From: Verrucomicrobiota bacterium
GTDB taxonomy: Bacteria; Verrucomicrobiota; Verrucomicrobiia; Opitutales; Opitutaceae
Reading direction: 5' to 3'
DNA: 64,000 nucleotides
NCBI GenBank assembly: GCA_016235555.1
Contig: JACRKC010000088.1
Span: 1 to 64,000, forward strand
A program made the position numbers and the translations under genes. A model generated the notes under the pieces. The model was not told the origin of the DNA, made no database searches, and saw only the letters and a list, made by a program, of their open reading frames with translations. Within the stretch, counting starts at the first letter, position 1; each line of letters begins with the position of its first letter. Shown piece after piece: positions 33,672 to 41,656 of the stretch.

Positions 33672-34601
33672 ATGCGCAACAGCCGCAACCCAGTCGATGC
33701 CGAGGTGGAGCGATCCCGCCTCGCGGTCTTGCGTGCTTACGGCGTCCTTGCGACCGGGCGGGAACCGGAGTTCGACGAATTGGTTCAGCACGCGGTGCGC
33801 GAGTGCGGCTATGAGACGGCCCTGCTGGCCTTCATGGATGCCGACCGTTGCTGGCTCAAGGCGGCGGCCGGCCCGGTGAGCGGCGACCCGGCGGTCACCG
33901 AGATGCCGCGCCACGAGACCTTCTGCGCCTATGCGCAGGCCAGCAGCGAACTGTTGGTTGTGCCGGATGCGACGGCGGACGCCCGGTTTCGTGATCTCCC
34001 GATCGTGCGCCGGCCGGATGGTTACCGCGCCTACGCTGGGGCCCAGTTGATCACCCCCGAGGGTTATTCGATCGGTTCACTCTGTGTGCTGGACCGGCAT
34101 CCGCGGCAACCGACGGCGGAACAACTCGCCGCGCTGCGGCGCCATGCGATCGATGCCATGGCCCTGCTCGAGTTGCGCCGCCTCCGCGACAATGCCCCCG
34201 CGCCCTCGGTGATCGTGCCGGTTGCGGCGCAAGCGGCCCGCCGTGGTGTGCTCGTGGCGGATGACGAGATCGTGGTGCGGCAGTTTTTGGAATACGTGCT
34301 CCGCGAGAGCCTCGTCCCGGCTTTTTCGGCCGAGGATGGCGCCGCGGCACTCAAACTTTTTCGCCGTCATTCGGCCGACATCGGCCTGGTGCTCACGGAT
34401 CTGAACATGCCCGTCATGGATGGCTTCCGGCTGATCGCCGAGTTGAAGGGCGAGACCAATCCGCCGACCGTCGCCGTGATGAGCGGGCGTCTCGATCCGC
34501 TGATGCGGGCCCAGCTGACCGGGATGGGCGTTTCGCGGATTCTCGCCAAGCCGTTTGCGCTCGACGACGTCAAGAAGGTGATCGCGCTGGTGTCGGCCTG
34601 A
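33672..34601 (+). CDS. GAF-receiver domain signalling protein
   Basis: A cytoplasmic 309-residue protein. Residues 15-165 are a GAF domain of the photosensor/oxygen-sensor-like type (EFDELVQHAVRECGYETALL, HETFCAYAQASSELLVVPDA, GAQLITPEGYSIGSLCVLD). Residues 185-309 form a receiver with acidic residues in VLVADDEIVV, phospho-acceptor Asp243 (VLTDLNMPVMDG) and Lys in ILAKPFALDD. There is no output or kinase domain, so it probably feeds a separate partner. GAF-then-REC without output is an unusual order. No kinase is adjacent. Confidence 0.88.
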   Translation: MRNSRNPVDAEVERSRLAVLRAYGVLATGREPEFDELVQHAVRECGYETALLAFMDADRCWLKAAAGPVSGDPAVTEMPRHETFCAYAQASSELLVVPDATADARFRDLPIVRRPDGYRAYAGAQLITPEGYSIGSLCVLDRHPRQPTAEQLAALRRHAIDAMALLELRRLRDNAPAPSVIVPVAAQAARRGVLVADDEIVVRQFLEYVLRESLVPAFSAEDGAAALKLFRRHSADIGLVLTDLNMPVMDGFRLIAELKGETNPPTVAVMSGRLDPLMRAQLTGMGVSRILAKPFALDDVKKVIALVSA

Positions 34602-34681
34602 GCCGGGCCCCGCCGGTCCTCGCGGCGTGCCGGCCGCCGGAGCGGGCTTGGAAACCGGCCGGGATTGCATTCGCTGGAGTC

Positions 34682-35335
34682 ATGTCCACCCCGGAGCCGT
34701 TGACGCGTGCGCAGCTGCGGTCGGTGTTCGTCCTGCTCGCAGCGCCTTACCTCCTCAATGATCTGGCGAACATCTTCGTGTCCGCGCCGATCCCCTGGCT
34801 CGTCTGCGACCACGGCACGCGCCTGCTGTCGCTGGCGAGCGTGGCGTGGGCGGTGCGTCGCGGCGCTTTCGCCGCGAACGAACTCGCCCTGGGGCGTGTG
34901 CCGTGGCGGAGGGCGCTGATCGCCGGCCTGATTGCGACCGCGGGTGGACTGCTGTTGAATTCGGCGGTGATGCGGGAGGTGGGTTGGAGTCTTGCCCCCT
35001 GGCAATTGGGCCGCATCCCGCCCATCGAGCCGCCGGGGCTGCGGTGGCTCGACTGTTTCGGCGGCGTCATGCTCGTGGCGGTGAGCGAGGAACTCGTCTT
35101 TCGCGGCGCGCTGCCGGCGCTGCTCGCCCGCCTTGGCGCGTCCCCGACCGCCGGCTGGCTCGTCGCGACGGTGTGGTTCGGCCTCGCGCACTGGTCGCTC
35201 GGGCCGGGGCACGTGGTGCAGACGGCGCTGATCGGCGGGGTGTTCGGCCTCATGGCGCAGTATGGCCGCAGCCTGTGGCCGGTGATCGTGGCCCACTACG
35301 TGGTCGACGTCGTCGCGTTCGGCGCCACCCTGTGA
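34682..35335 (+). CDS. CPBP-family intramembrane glutamic endopeptidase
   Basis: A 217-residue integral membrane protease (Abi/CPBP family) with about six hydrophobic helices. The glutamyl-zinc-type motifs are in order: motif 1 SEELVFRG (Glu136, Glu137, Arg141), motif 2 FGLAHW (His170) and motif 3 AHYVVDVV (His205). Bacterial members process prenylated or lipid-linked peptides or act in bacteriocin self-immunity; no such target is adjacent. It is independent of the TBDR downstream (109-bp gap). Confidence 0.93.
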   Translation: MSTPEPLTRAQLRSVFVLLAAPYLLNDLANIFVSAPIPWLVCDHGTRLLSLASVAWAVRRGAFAANELALGRVPWRRALIAGLIATAGGLLLNSAVMREVGWSLAPWQLGRIPPIEPPGLRWLDCFGGVMLVAVSEELVFRGALPALLARLGASPTAGWLVATVWFGLAHWSLGPGHVVQTALIGGVFGLMAQYGRSLWPVIVAHYVVDVVAFGATL

Positions 35336-35443
35336 TTTTAATAATTATGAACTTTGGCTTGCATCGCCTCCGGGCCGGGCAACTGTGAATCCGTTCCCCG
35401 CGCCCCGGCTCGCCCCGCCGCGTCCGATCTCCCAAACCCTCGC

Positions 35444-38400
35444 ATGAAAACCGTGACCAAACTCCCGCTCCGTCTCGCGTTCGCGCCGCTGGCCGGCGCT
35501 GTGCTCGCCCTGACCTGGCCGGCCGCTGCGCCGGCGCAAACCGCCCCGCGCACCCCCACGCCCGCCCAGGTCGCCGCCGCGGCCGACGCGCGCCGCTCCG
35601 ACGAAGTCGTCGAGCTGACCGCGTTCGAGGTGCGCGCCGATTCCGACCGGAGCTACGGCGCCCTGAATTCCAATTCGATCACGCGCTTCAGCACCGAACT
35701 CGACCGCATGCCCGTCTCGGCCGATGTGTTCAACGAAGCCTTCATGAAGGACGTGGCCGCCGTGTCGGTCGAGGACATGGTCATCTCCTTCTCCGCCGGC
35801 GCCGGCTCCGCCATCGCCTCGCCCGGCCCGTCCGCGGCCAACAACCAGCCCGGCGATCGCAATGCCAACTCCTTCGTCGCCCTCCGCGGCCTCACCGCGC
35901 CCACCATGCAGCGCGACGGCTTCATGCCGGTGAACACCTACATCCAGTCCGGCTCCACCGGCACCGGCTACTCGAGCAACTACAACATCGAGCGCGTCGA
36001 GGTCATCAACGGCCCGCAATCGCTCCTCTACGGCGTCGGCGGCGCGGGTGGCGTCATGAACATCATCTCCAAGCAGGCGCGGTTCGGCAAAAAACCCTTC
36101 GGCTCCTTCCAGTTCCAGGTCGACCAATACGGCCACAAGCTCGGCCTGCTCGATCTCGGCATGGGCCACGACAAGATCGCGATTCGCGTCGTCGCCACCG
36201 ACCAATACGCGCAGGGCAGCCGGCGCCTCTTCATCGGCGGCCCGATGAACGGCCTCTACGTGCAGCTCGCCGCGAAGCTCGGCCGCACCGTCGTGCGTGT
36301 GAACGCCGAGCGCTCCGAATACGACCGCATGGTGGGCACCAGCAACCAGGCCTTCACCGCCGTCAGCGCCGCCAACGATGCGCGCAACGGCCAGCGCCTC
36401 CGTTTCCTGCTCGCGACCGGCCAGATCAACGCCGCCGCCACCGGTGCGAGCGGCGCCGGCGTGATCGCCAACGGCAAGCTCACCTGGGACAACATCGATT
36501 CGTTCGCCTCGTGGTGGAACACCAGCGAATACACCAAGACCGGCATCGTCTCCGGCACCGCCGACACCAAGTGGAACCGCTGGCTCACCACGCAGGTCGC
36601 GCTCGGCTACCGTAGCACCTTCGACTCCCGCGTCGGCAACACGATCACGTTTGCCGCACCCAACCTCGCCACCAACCCCACCGGCACCTGGGCCGTCGGC
36701 ATGACCGGCGGCATCCCGGCCAACGACCTCGTGCAGCCCGCCCGCCAGAAGGCCATCCGCGCCTCCGCGCTCATCACGAACGAATTGTTCGGCGGACGCG
36801 TCCACAGCCAGAGCATCATCGGCGCCGACTTCGTCCGCACCGATGGCGCGGTCATCACCTATGCTTACGTGAAGGCGGACGCGAATTGGAACCCCATCAT
36901 CGGCACCAAGGGCACCACGGCCGCCGCTCCGCCGACCGGCCACCAATACGCCCCGCAACTTTGGTGGCCGATCTCCGACGGCCCGGTCCGCCGCCCGCTC
37001 TGGCAACCGCGCCGCGCCACGCGCGTGACCTACGCCGGCCAGAACTACGTGCGCATCATGACCAACCCGCCCTATCGCGATCTCATCACGCCGCAGAACC
37101 CCGAGGGCCTCCTCCCCGGCGGTATCAACGTGCTCGGCGATTACCGCGTGGGTCAGACCCAGACCAAGGGCGTCTACGCCGCCAACTACACCAACTGGCT
37201 CGACGGCAAACTCGACCTCCTCCTCGGCGCGCGCGTGGGCAATTCCTACTCGATGCAGATGACCGAGTCGGCGCCGCCCTCGCCGCCGAGCACCTTGTCG
37301 CGACTCGATTCCGACGCCGTCAGTTTCAACGTCGGCGCCAATTACGCCGTCACCAACTCCATCCGCACCTACGTCTCCGCCTCCGACGCCTACAACCCGC
37401 CGCCGATCTACGTCGCCGGCCCGATGGGCGATTACCCCGTTTCCTCGCACGGCGTCGGCGTCGAGGCCGGCGTGAAAGTTTCCAACGCCGCCAAGACCGT
37501 GTCCGGCTCGCTCGCGATCTACCACGCCAACTCGAAGAACGAGGAATCGTCGCTCACCAGCACGCTCCTCTTCAGCATCAATCCGAGCGGCCTCAACGGC
37601 CTCTACAACGCGCCCAGCGTCTGGATCAACGTCGACCGCAAGACGCAGGGCCTCCAGGCCACCGTCACTGCCACGCCCACCAGCAACTGGCGTATGCGCT
37701 TCTCCGGTGCGCTCACCGACGGCCAGATCGGCTCCGACCGGAGCTTCCCGGCACTCTACAACGACCAGTTCTACGCCAACGCCTCCGGCCAGGTCACCTA
37801 TCGCGACGGCTCGCCCGTTTACGTCGCCAACACCACCGCCGGCAGCGCCACCCCCGTCGCCTCCACCACGGCGAACGCGATTCCGCTCACGATCACGATG
37901 ATGAACACGCCCGGCAACGCCTACTACGCCAACCCGCTGGCGGTGACCGGTGCGATCAACCGCAGCTCTGTCGTCGGGCGCGTGTTGCAGGTGACCGATG
38001 CCGTGCGCGGCCCGATCCTCACCAGCGCCACCGGCCTGCCGATCTCCGCGATCCAGATCAACCCCGGCTTCAAACCCGCCGGCACGATCGTCACCAACGT
38101 CGCCGGCGAGAAATCCACCGGCTACGCGAAATACAGCATGGTGTTCACCAACCACTACACCTTCAGCGAAGGCTGGCTGAAGAACGTGAGCATCGGCGGC
38201 ACCGTCTCCCTCGGCTGGCAATACCGGCACTACTATTTCTATCCGAACGGACTCGCCGACCCGAACAACTCGCCGCGCGAACTCTTCATGTGGCCCACGC
38301 AGGCGCGCTTCGACGGCCTGCTCGGCTACCGCCGGAAAATCGGCAAGCGCTACGAATTCGCGACGCAGCTCAACGTCGCGAACATGTTCAACCGTTACCA

Positions 38401-38506
38401 CGTCCTGCTCCTGCCGAACTTCACCACCGGCTGGACGGGCGTGCGCGACGCGACGTTCGACCAGCAGCCCCGCACGTGGGTGTGGAGCAGCACGGTGTCG
38501 TTCTGA
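35444..38506 (+). CDS. TonB-dependent receptor, siderophore/iron type
   Basis: An outer-membrane transporter of about 1020 residues. The ATG at 35444 follows a CGC and starts the signal peptide MKTVTKLPLRLAFAPLAGAV. No carboxypeptidase-like domain is present; a TonB box (VVELTAFEVRADSD) leads directly into the plug. Plug features are RMPVSADVFNEAFMKDVAA, the NAYVALRGL-type element NSFVALRGLTAPTMQRDGF, and YGVGGAGGVMNIISKQARF (the TonB-receptor signature of FhuE/siderophore-like receptors). The C-terminus PRTWVWSSTVSF is aromatic. It differs in architecture from the two polysaccharide-locus TBDRs, so an iron-chelate or small-molecule substrate is more likely. Confidence 0.92.
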   Translation: MKTVTKLPLRLAFAPLAGAVLALTWPAAAPAQTAPRTPTPAQVAAAADARRSDEVVELTAFEVRADSDRSYGALNSNSITRFSTELDRMPVSADVFNEAFMKDVAAVSVEDMVISFSAGAGSAIASPGPSAANNQPGDRNANSFVALRGLTAPTMQRDGFMPVNTYIQSGSTGTGYSSNYNIERVEVINGPQSLLYGVGGAGGVMNIISKQARFGKKPFGSFQFQVDQYGHKLGLLDLGMGHDKIAIRVVATDQYAQGSRRLFIGGPMNGLYVQLAAKLGRTVVRVNAERSEYDRMVGTSNQAFTAVSAANDARNGQRLRFLLATGQINAAATGASGAGVIANGKLTWDNIDSFASWWNTSEYTKTGIVSGTADTKWNRWLTTQVALGYRSTFDSRVGNTITFAAPNLATNPTGTWAVGMTGGIPANDLVQPARQKAIRASALITNELFGGRVHSQSIIGADFVRTDGAVITYAYVKADANWNPIIGTKGTTAAAPPTGHQYAPQLWWPISDGPVRRPLWQPRRATRVTYAGQNYVRIMTNPPYRDLITPQNPEGLLPGGINVLGDYRVGQTQTKGVYAANYTNWLDGKLDLLLGARVGNSYSMQMTESAPPSPPSTLSRLDSDAVSFNVGANYAVTNSIRTYVSASDAYNPPPIYVAGPMGDYPVSSHGVGVEAGVKVSNAAKTVSGSLAIYHANSKNEESSLTSTLLFSINPSGLNGLYNAPSVWINVDRKTQGLQATVTATPTSNWRMRFSGALTDGQIGSDRSFPALYNDQFYANASGQVTYRDGSPVYVANTTAGSATPVASTTANAIPLTITMMNTPGNAYYANPLAVTGAINRSSVVGRVLQVTDAVRGPILTSATGLPISAIQINPGFKPAGTIVTNVAGEKSTGYAKYSMVFTNHYTFSEGWLKNVSIGGTVSLGWQYRHYYFYPNGLADPNNSPRELFMWPTQARFDGLLGYRRKIGKRYEFATQLNVANMFNRYHVLLLPNFTTGWTGVRDATFDQQPRTWVWSSTVSF

Positions 38507-38514
38507 GCGTATGA

Positions 38515-38552
38515 TTGTAGGGCGGGGTCGCCTGACCCCGCCGTTGGGAAAG
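38515..38552. repeat. Repeat family E
   Basis: GTAGGGCGGGGTCGCCTGAC then CCCGCCGTTGG. The same sequence forms the inverted repeat inside the coding region at 39748-39827. Confidence 0.65.
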
Positions 38553-38679
38553 TCCCGCTTCTCACGAAGCGGGCTACGAGCGACAGGTAGCCCGGCTCGT
38601 GAGAGCCGGGACCGCCCCGCCTTTGCCTGTTCGCCGTCGCGCGATTGTTTTCGAAACCTCGTTCTGTCTATCTGGGCCG

Positions 38680-40770
38680 ATGACCGATCCTGCGGACCGT
38701 GCAAAGATCTGGCTCGCGCTGGCCGCGATCGCGGTCGCCGTGCTCGCGGCCTACGCCAACAGCCTCCGCGGTCCCTTCGTCTTCGACGACGCCTCGTCGA
38801 TCATCGCCAACCCCACGATCCGCCGCCTCGACTTCGGCGCTCTCGCACCGCCCGACGCCGCCGTCACCGTCCAAGGTCGTCCGATCCTCAACTTCTCACT
38901 CGCCGTCAACTACGCGATCAGTGGCACGCAGGTCTGGAGCTACCACGCCCTCAACCTCGCGATCCACCTCTGCGCCGCCCTCACGCTCTTCGGCCTCGTG
39001 CGGCGGACCGCCGTCAGGTGGAGCGCGTTGCCCCCAACGCGCTTTCCGGATCCTCGCACGCCGTCGAACCAGCGCGTTGAGGTCAACGCGCACCACCTCG
39101 CCTTGGCCGCCACCCTCCTCTGGGCGCTGCATCCGCTCCAGACCGAGTCCGTCACCTACGTCATCCAGCGCGCCGAGTCGCTGTTGGGCCTGTTCTTCCT
39201 GCTCACGCTCTACTGCTTCGCCCGCGCGACCGATTGTCATCCATTAGATGACAATCGGTCGACTCCCGCCCAGAGTGAAAATACCGAGATTTGTCATCTA
39301 ATGGATGACAATCAGTCTGCGTGGGTTCGGTGGCTTTGGTTGGGGGCGGCGGGCCTCGCCTGCGCGCTCGGCACCGCGACCAAGGAAGTCACGGCCGTCG
39401 CGCCGCTCGTCGTGCTCCTCTACGATCGCACGTTTGTCAGCGGCACGTGGCGCGATGCGCTTCGCCGCCACCGCTGGTTCTACGCCGGGCTCGCGAGCAC
39501 CTGGCTGCTCGCCGCGTGGCTCGTGTTCGGCGGGGGCGGGAACCGCGGCGGTTCGTTCGGTGGCGACGTCACGCCGTGGGCCTACTGGCTTACGCAATTC
39601 CCCGCGATCGTGCGCTATCTGGCGCTCACGTTCTGGCCGAGCCCGCTGGTGTTCGAATACGGCACGTTCTGGATCGCGCACGTGACCGACATCGCGCTCG
39701 AGGCGCTGCTCGTGCTGGCCCTCCTCGCTGTCACGTTCGCCTCGCTCATTGTAGGGCGCGGTCGCCCGACCCCGCCGTCCGGGATGATCACTCCTTCGTG
39801 GCGGGGTCAGGCGACCCCGCCCTACATTCGACTCGCCGGCTTCCTCGGGGCGTCGTTCTTCCTGATTCTCGCGCCCACCAGCCTGATGCCCGGCACCACG
39901 CAGATGATCGTCGAGCACCGGATGTATCTTCCGCTGGCCGCGCTCGTGGTCGGCGTGGTTTGCGCCGTGCAGCAGTGGCTCGGCGCACGCGCGCTGTTCG
40001 CCTGGCTGCCGGTCGCGCTCGGACTCGGCGTCGCGACCGCGATGCGCAACGAAGACTACCGCAGCGAAATCACTCTCTGGCGTGACACGGTCGGGAAACG
40101 ACCGGACAACCCGCTCGCCCGCCAACTCCTCGCCGCCGCGCTCGAGCAGGCCGGCGACACCACCGGTGCGCTTACGCACTACGAAGCCGCGCTCCGCCTC
40201 AAGCCCAACTTCGCACTCACCCACGACACGCTCGGGCAGTTGCTTTTCCGCCTCGGCCGCCGCGACGAGGCCGCGGCGCACTTCGAGACGGCGCTCAGAC
40301 TCCAGCCCGCCTTCGCCGACGCCCACGATCACCTCGGCGCCGTGTTCGCGAACCAGCGCCGCTGGCCCGAAGCCATCGCGCACCACGAGGCCGCGCTGAG
40401 GGCGAAGCCGGATTTCCCCGACGCGCATTTCAATCTTGCCAACGCGCTCACCGCCGCCGGCCGCGCCGCCGACGCCGCACGCCACTACGAGGTCGCGCTT
40501 CGCCTGCGCGCCGACTTCCCCGCCGCCCACTACAACTACGCCAATCTCCTCGCCGAAACCGGCCGCCCGGCCGACGCGGTGCCGCACTACCAGGCGGCCG
40601 TCCGCCTGAAGCCCGACCACGCCGACGCCTACAACAATCTGGGCGGCGCTTTCATCGATCTCGGCCGGCTGCCCGAGGCCGCCGCGGCCTACGAGGCCGC
40701 GTTGCGCATCAATCCCGGCCTCGCCCACACCCGCGAAAACCTCGCCCGCCTGCGCGCGGCGATAAAGTAG
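38680..40770 (+). CDS. TMTC-like multi-TM protein with C-terminal TPR repeats, carrying three in-frame repeat insertions
   Basis: A 696-residue membrane protein. About ten TM helices (residues 10-480) are followed by at least five tetratricopeptide repeats (about 485-690; HYEAALRLKPNFALTHDTLG, HFETALRLQPAFADAHDHLG, HHEAALRAKPDFPDAHFNLA). This is the architecture of protein O-mannosyltransferase-like TMTC proteins, with FDDASSIIANP as the loop with the catalytic-type DD and LHPLQTESVTYVIQRAE as a conserved motif. Three interhelical loops contain in-frame copies of dispersed repeat families B, palindromes P and E (residues about 113-139, 185-212 and 357-383), yet the reading frame stays open. 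Function in glycan transfer is inferred from family, not shown. Confidence 0.85.
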   Translation: MTDPADRAKIWLALAAIAVAVLAAYANSLRGPFVFDDASSIIANPTIRRLDFGALAPPDAAVTVQGRPILNFSLAVNYAISGTQVWSYHALNLAIHLCAALTLFGLVRRTAVRWSALPPTRFPDPRTPSNQRVEVNAHHLALAATLLWALHPLQTESVTYVIQRAESLLGLFFLLTLYCFARATDCHPLDDNRSTPAQSENTEICHLMDDNQSAWVRWLWLGAAGLACALGTATKEVTAVAPLVVLLYDRTFVSGTWRDALRRHRWFYAGLASTWLLAAWLVFGGGGNRGGSFGGDVTPWAYWLTQFPAIVRYLALTFWPSPLVFEYGTFWIAHVTDIALEALLVLALLAVTFASLIVGRGRPTPPSGMITPSWRGQATPPYIRLAGFLGASFFLILAPTSLMPGTTQMIVEHRMYLPLAALVVGVVCAVQQWLGARALFAWLPVALGLGVATAMRNEDYRSEITLWRDTVGKRPDNPLARQLLAAALEQAGDTTGALTHYEAALRLKPNFALTHDTLGQLLFRLGRRDEAAAHFETALRLQPAFADAHDHLGAVFANQRRWPEAIAHHEAALRAKPDFPDAHFNLANALTAAGRAADAARHYEVALRLRADFPAAHYNYANLLAETGRPADAVPHYQAAVRLKPDHADAYNNLGGAFIDLGRLPEAAAAYEAALRINPGLAHTRENLARLRAAIK
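39017..39093. repeat. Repeat family B inside a coding sequence
   Basis: GGTGGAGCGCGTTGCCCCCA...CAACGCGCACCACC. It encodes residues 113-139 of the TMTC-like protein in frame (SALPPTRFPDPRTPSNQRVE). Same family as 13871-13940 and 60679-60755. Confidence 0.8.
39232..39313. repeat. Paired palindromes (family P) inside a coding sequence
   Basis: GATTGTCATCCATTAGATGA then CAATC, and its exact reverse complement TTGTCATCTAATGGATGACA, 34 bp apart. Each is itself a 9-bp-arm palindrome with a 5-bp loop. Read in frame they encode DCHPLDDNRSTPAQSENTEI. The ATGGATGACAA end is shared with repeat H at 29845. Confidence 0.8.
39748..39827. repeat. Repeat family E inverted repeat inside a coding sequence
   Basis: TGTAGGGCGCGGTCGCCCGA and TCAGGCGACCCCGCCCTACA flank a 30-bp centre and are read in frame as VGRGRPTPPSGMITPSWRGQ. 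Same family as 38515-38552. Confidence 0.8.
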
Positions 40771-40810
40771 TGCGGCGACACAGAAGAAACGCGAGGCGAC
40801 GAGGCTTGGT

Positions 40811-40871
40811 GGCTGCGAGCGCCAGCGGGTGGTTGGTGCGAGCGGTCCACTCGCTGGCGCTCGCGGCTGCC
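40811..40871. repeat. Inverted repeat
   Basis: GGCTGCGAGCGCCAGCG and CGCTGGCGCTCGCGGCTGCC pair over about 17 bp around a 24-bp centre. No second copy was seen in the window. Confidence 0.6.
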
Positions 40872-41077
40872 GGTCACGAAACCTCCGGGTTGTGACAGTA
40901 GTGCGGTGCGTCAGCTTGGGTTTGAGGCGATCGAGTGCCGGTCTGAAGCACGCGTTGCTCCCGGGCGAGGCAGTTGGCTGGCAGGGCGCGGCCCGACGGC
41001 CAGCGGCGACGCTGCGAAAACCCGACGCGAGGGGACTCCTACCAACGTCCCGCAGCTACCCCAGACTTTCCGTGGCA

Positions 41078-41121
41078 GGCCCGCCCGCTGGGCGGGCAGC
41101 CCGGCCACCGGCCGGGCCTAC
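41078..41121. repeat. Repeat family J
   Basis: GGCCCGCCCGCTGGGCGGGC then AGCCCGGCCACCGGCCGGGC: two hairpins in series. A copy is at 49177-49222. It is directly followed by a family A element. Confidence 0.65.
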
Positions 41122-41126
41122 AGTGG

Positions 41127-41255
41127 GTGCAACTCAAACTGAGGTCAGTTCTCGAATGCCTCGGCTGTAGCGGCGGTCTATGACCGCCGGCGTTGCGCCA
41201 AGGGAATTCGTTCGGCCGCCGCTACAAATCGCTGACCTCAGTTTGAGTCACACCC
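41127..41255. repeat. Repeat family A, rearranged core
   Basis: Termini GGTGCAACTCAAACTGAGGT and GACCTCAGTTTGAGTCACAC are intact. The core runs in the opposite order to other copies, and the right core arm is shortened (GGTCATAGAC missing), so the inner hairpin is partly lost. Confidence 0.8.
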
Positions 41256-41289
41256 GCCTACAGTTCGAAAGCAAGGTGAGGCTGGTATT

Positions 41290-41468
41290 ACTGAGTCTCG
41301 CGAAATAGGGTGACCAAGAGTTCGGCGGTTCGGGGAGCGCACCCGTCTCGGGTGCTGGTGTCGGCGTCTCGCCGACACCTCCGAAATCCTCGGCGAGACG
41401 CCGAGGACAGCCCGCGGGACGCGGGCGCTCCCCGAACCGCCGGGTGTCACTCAATTATGCGAGCCTCA
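41290..41468. repeat. Repeat family H, copy 2
   Basis: GTCTCGCGAAATAGGGTGAC, the GGGGAGCGCACCCGTCTCGG and ACGCGGGCGCTCCCCGAACC arms and the two inner hairpins match 29671-29858 closely along their whole length. Confidence 0.8.
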
Positions 41469-41656
41469 ATAGGAAAGAACTGCTCCCGTGAGACCGGGGC
41501 GTCCGGCGCGAGACGCGGGCCGGCGCCGATCGGCCGGACACTCGGAGCAGCGCCGGAGCGAGGTCCGGGCGTAAGTTTTCGCAAGAAATGGGTAGAAGCA
41601 TCGCTAGGCGCGCGCTAAGGTGAAATTGCCGCCCCACTCAACCCCGATCCACTTCA

